DNA of 5,626 bases from NCBI GenBank assembly GCA_023438115.1, contig JAEZEB010000030.1, positions 1-5,626 on the forward strand. The letters run 5' to 3'. This stretch comes from Pseudomonadota bacterium. Lineage in GTDB: Bacteria > Pseudomonadota > Gammaproteobacteria > Burkholderiales > Burkholderiaceae_C. The notes beneath the pieces are model-generated. The model had not been told where the DNA came from and searched no databases. It was given only the letters and a program-made list of their open reading frames with translations. A program made the position numbers and the translations under genes. Shown piece after piece: positions 5,602 through 5,626 of this stretch; the first letter of the stretch is position 1; each line of letters begins with the position of its first letter.

Positions 5602-5626
5602 CCCCCCCCCCCCCCCCCAAAAAAAA
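5602..5626. other. Poly-C then poly-A homopolymer at the right edge, probable contig-end artefact
   Basis: Seventeen C (5602-5618) are followed directly by eight A (5619-5626) at the very end. Nothing similar occurs elsewhere in this GC-rich but complex sequence. It most likely reflects low-quality read ends, for example poly-G calls, carried into the assembly rather than genomic DNA. Confidence 0.75.

Noticed and set aside
3245..5620. A stop-free reading frame on the minus strand continuing upstream of yggS for about 790 codons across pilT and pilU
   Set aside because: It is antisense to two unmistakable genes, and its translation is Arg/His/Asp/Leu/Val-rich with no recognisable domain, as expected from the codon bias of high-GC genes. 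yggS begins at 3244 by homology.
1..5626. Mobile element, phage, CRISPR, toxin-antitoxin or other novel defence system
   Set aside because: Every gene-sized stretch is explained by a common chromosomal family. No transposase, integrase, direct-repeat array or tRNA is visible, and composition is even throughout apart from the edge homopolymers.

Overview
The window is GC-rich chromosomal DNA, by eye roughly two-thirds G+C, with dense genes and short spacers. Protein sequence and gene content (a putA with a divergent Lrp-type regulator, a DUF3617 protein, yggS divergent from pilT-pilU) point to a betaproteobacterium. Burkholderiales, probably Comamonadaceae (Ramlibacter/Variovorax-like), is the best guess; this rests on recall of protein families, not on a search. 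The right edge ends in 17 C followed by 8 A, which looks like a contig end with artefactual sequence.

Left region (1-1861): a putA gene on the minus strand runs off the left edge. Only its first 428 codons are present, covering the N-terminal arm/alpha region and most of the proline dehydrogenase barrel. An in-frame stop just upstream of its ATG shows that it lacks the ribbon-helix-helix DNA-binding domain of E. coli PutA. A divergent Lrp/AsnC-family regulator gene lies 96 bp away and probably controls putA and itself. A perfect 5-bp inverted repeat in the shared spacer is a candidate operator.

Middle region (1862-3244): a small exported DUF3617-family protein, with four cysteines and an unusual amount of methionine in the mature part, is encoded on the plus strand. 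It meets yggS (PLP homeostasis protein, minus strand) tail to tail with only 6 bp between the stop codons.

Right region (3245-5515): divergent from yggS, the plus strand carries pilT and pilU in tandem, 15 bp apart. They encode the two paralogous hexameric ATPases that retract type IV pili (twitching motility, surface sensing, DNA uptake). Both have intact Walker A, catalytic glutamate and His-box residues. The yggS/pilT/pilU arrangement is a known conserved neighbourhood.

After pilU, a pair of small palindromes resembling a dispersed extragenic repeat precedes the homopolymer end. I found no mobile element, tRNA, rRNA, CRISPR array or toxin-antitoxin pair. I do not see a previously undescribed system here: this looks like ordinary core-genome sequence, and the findings are modest points of regulation and annotation.
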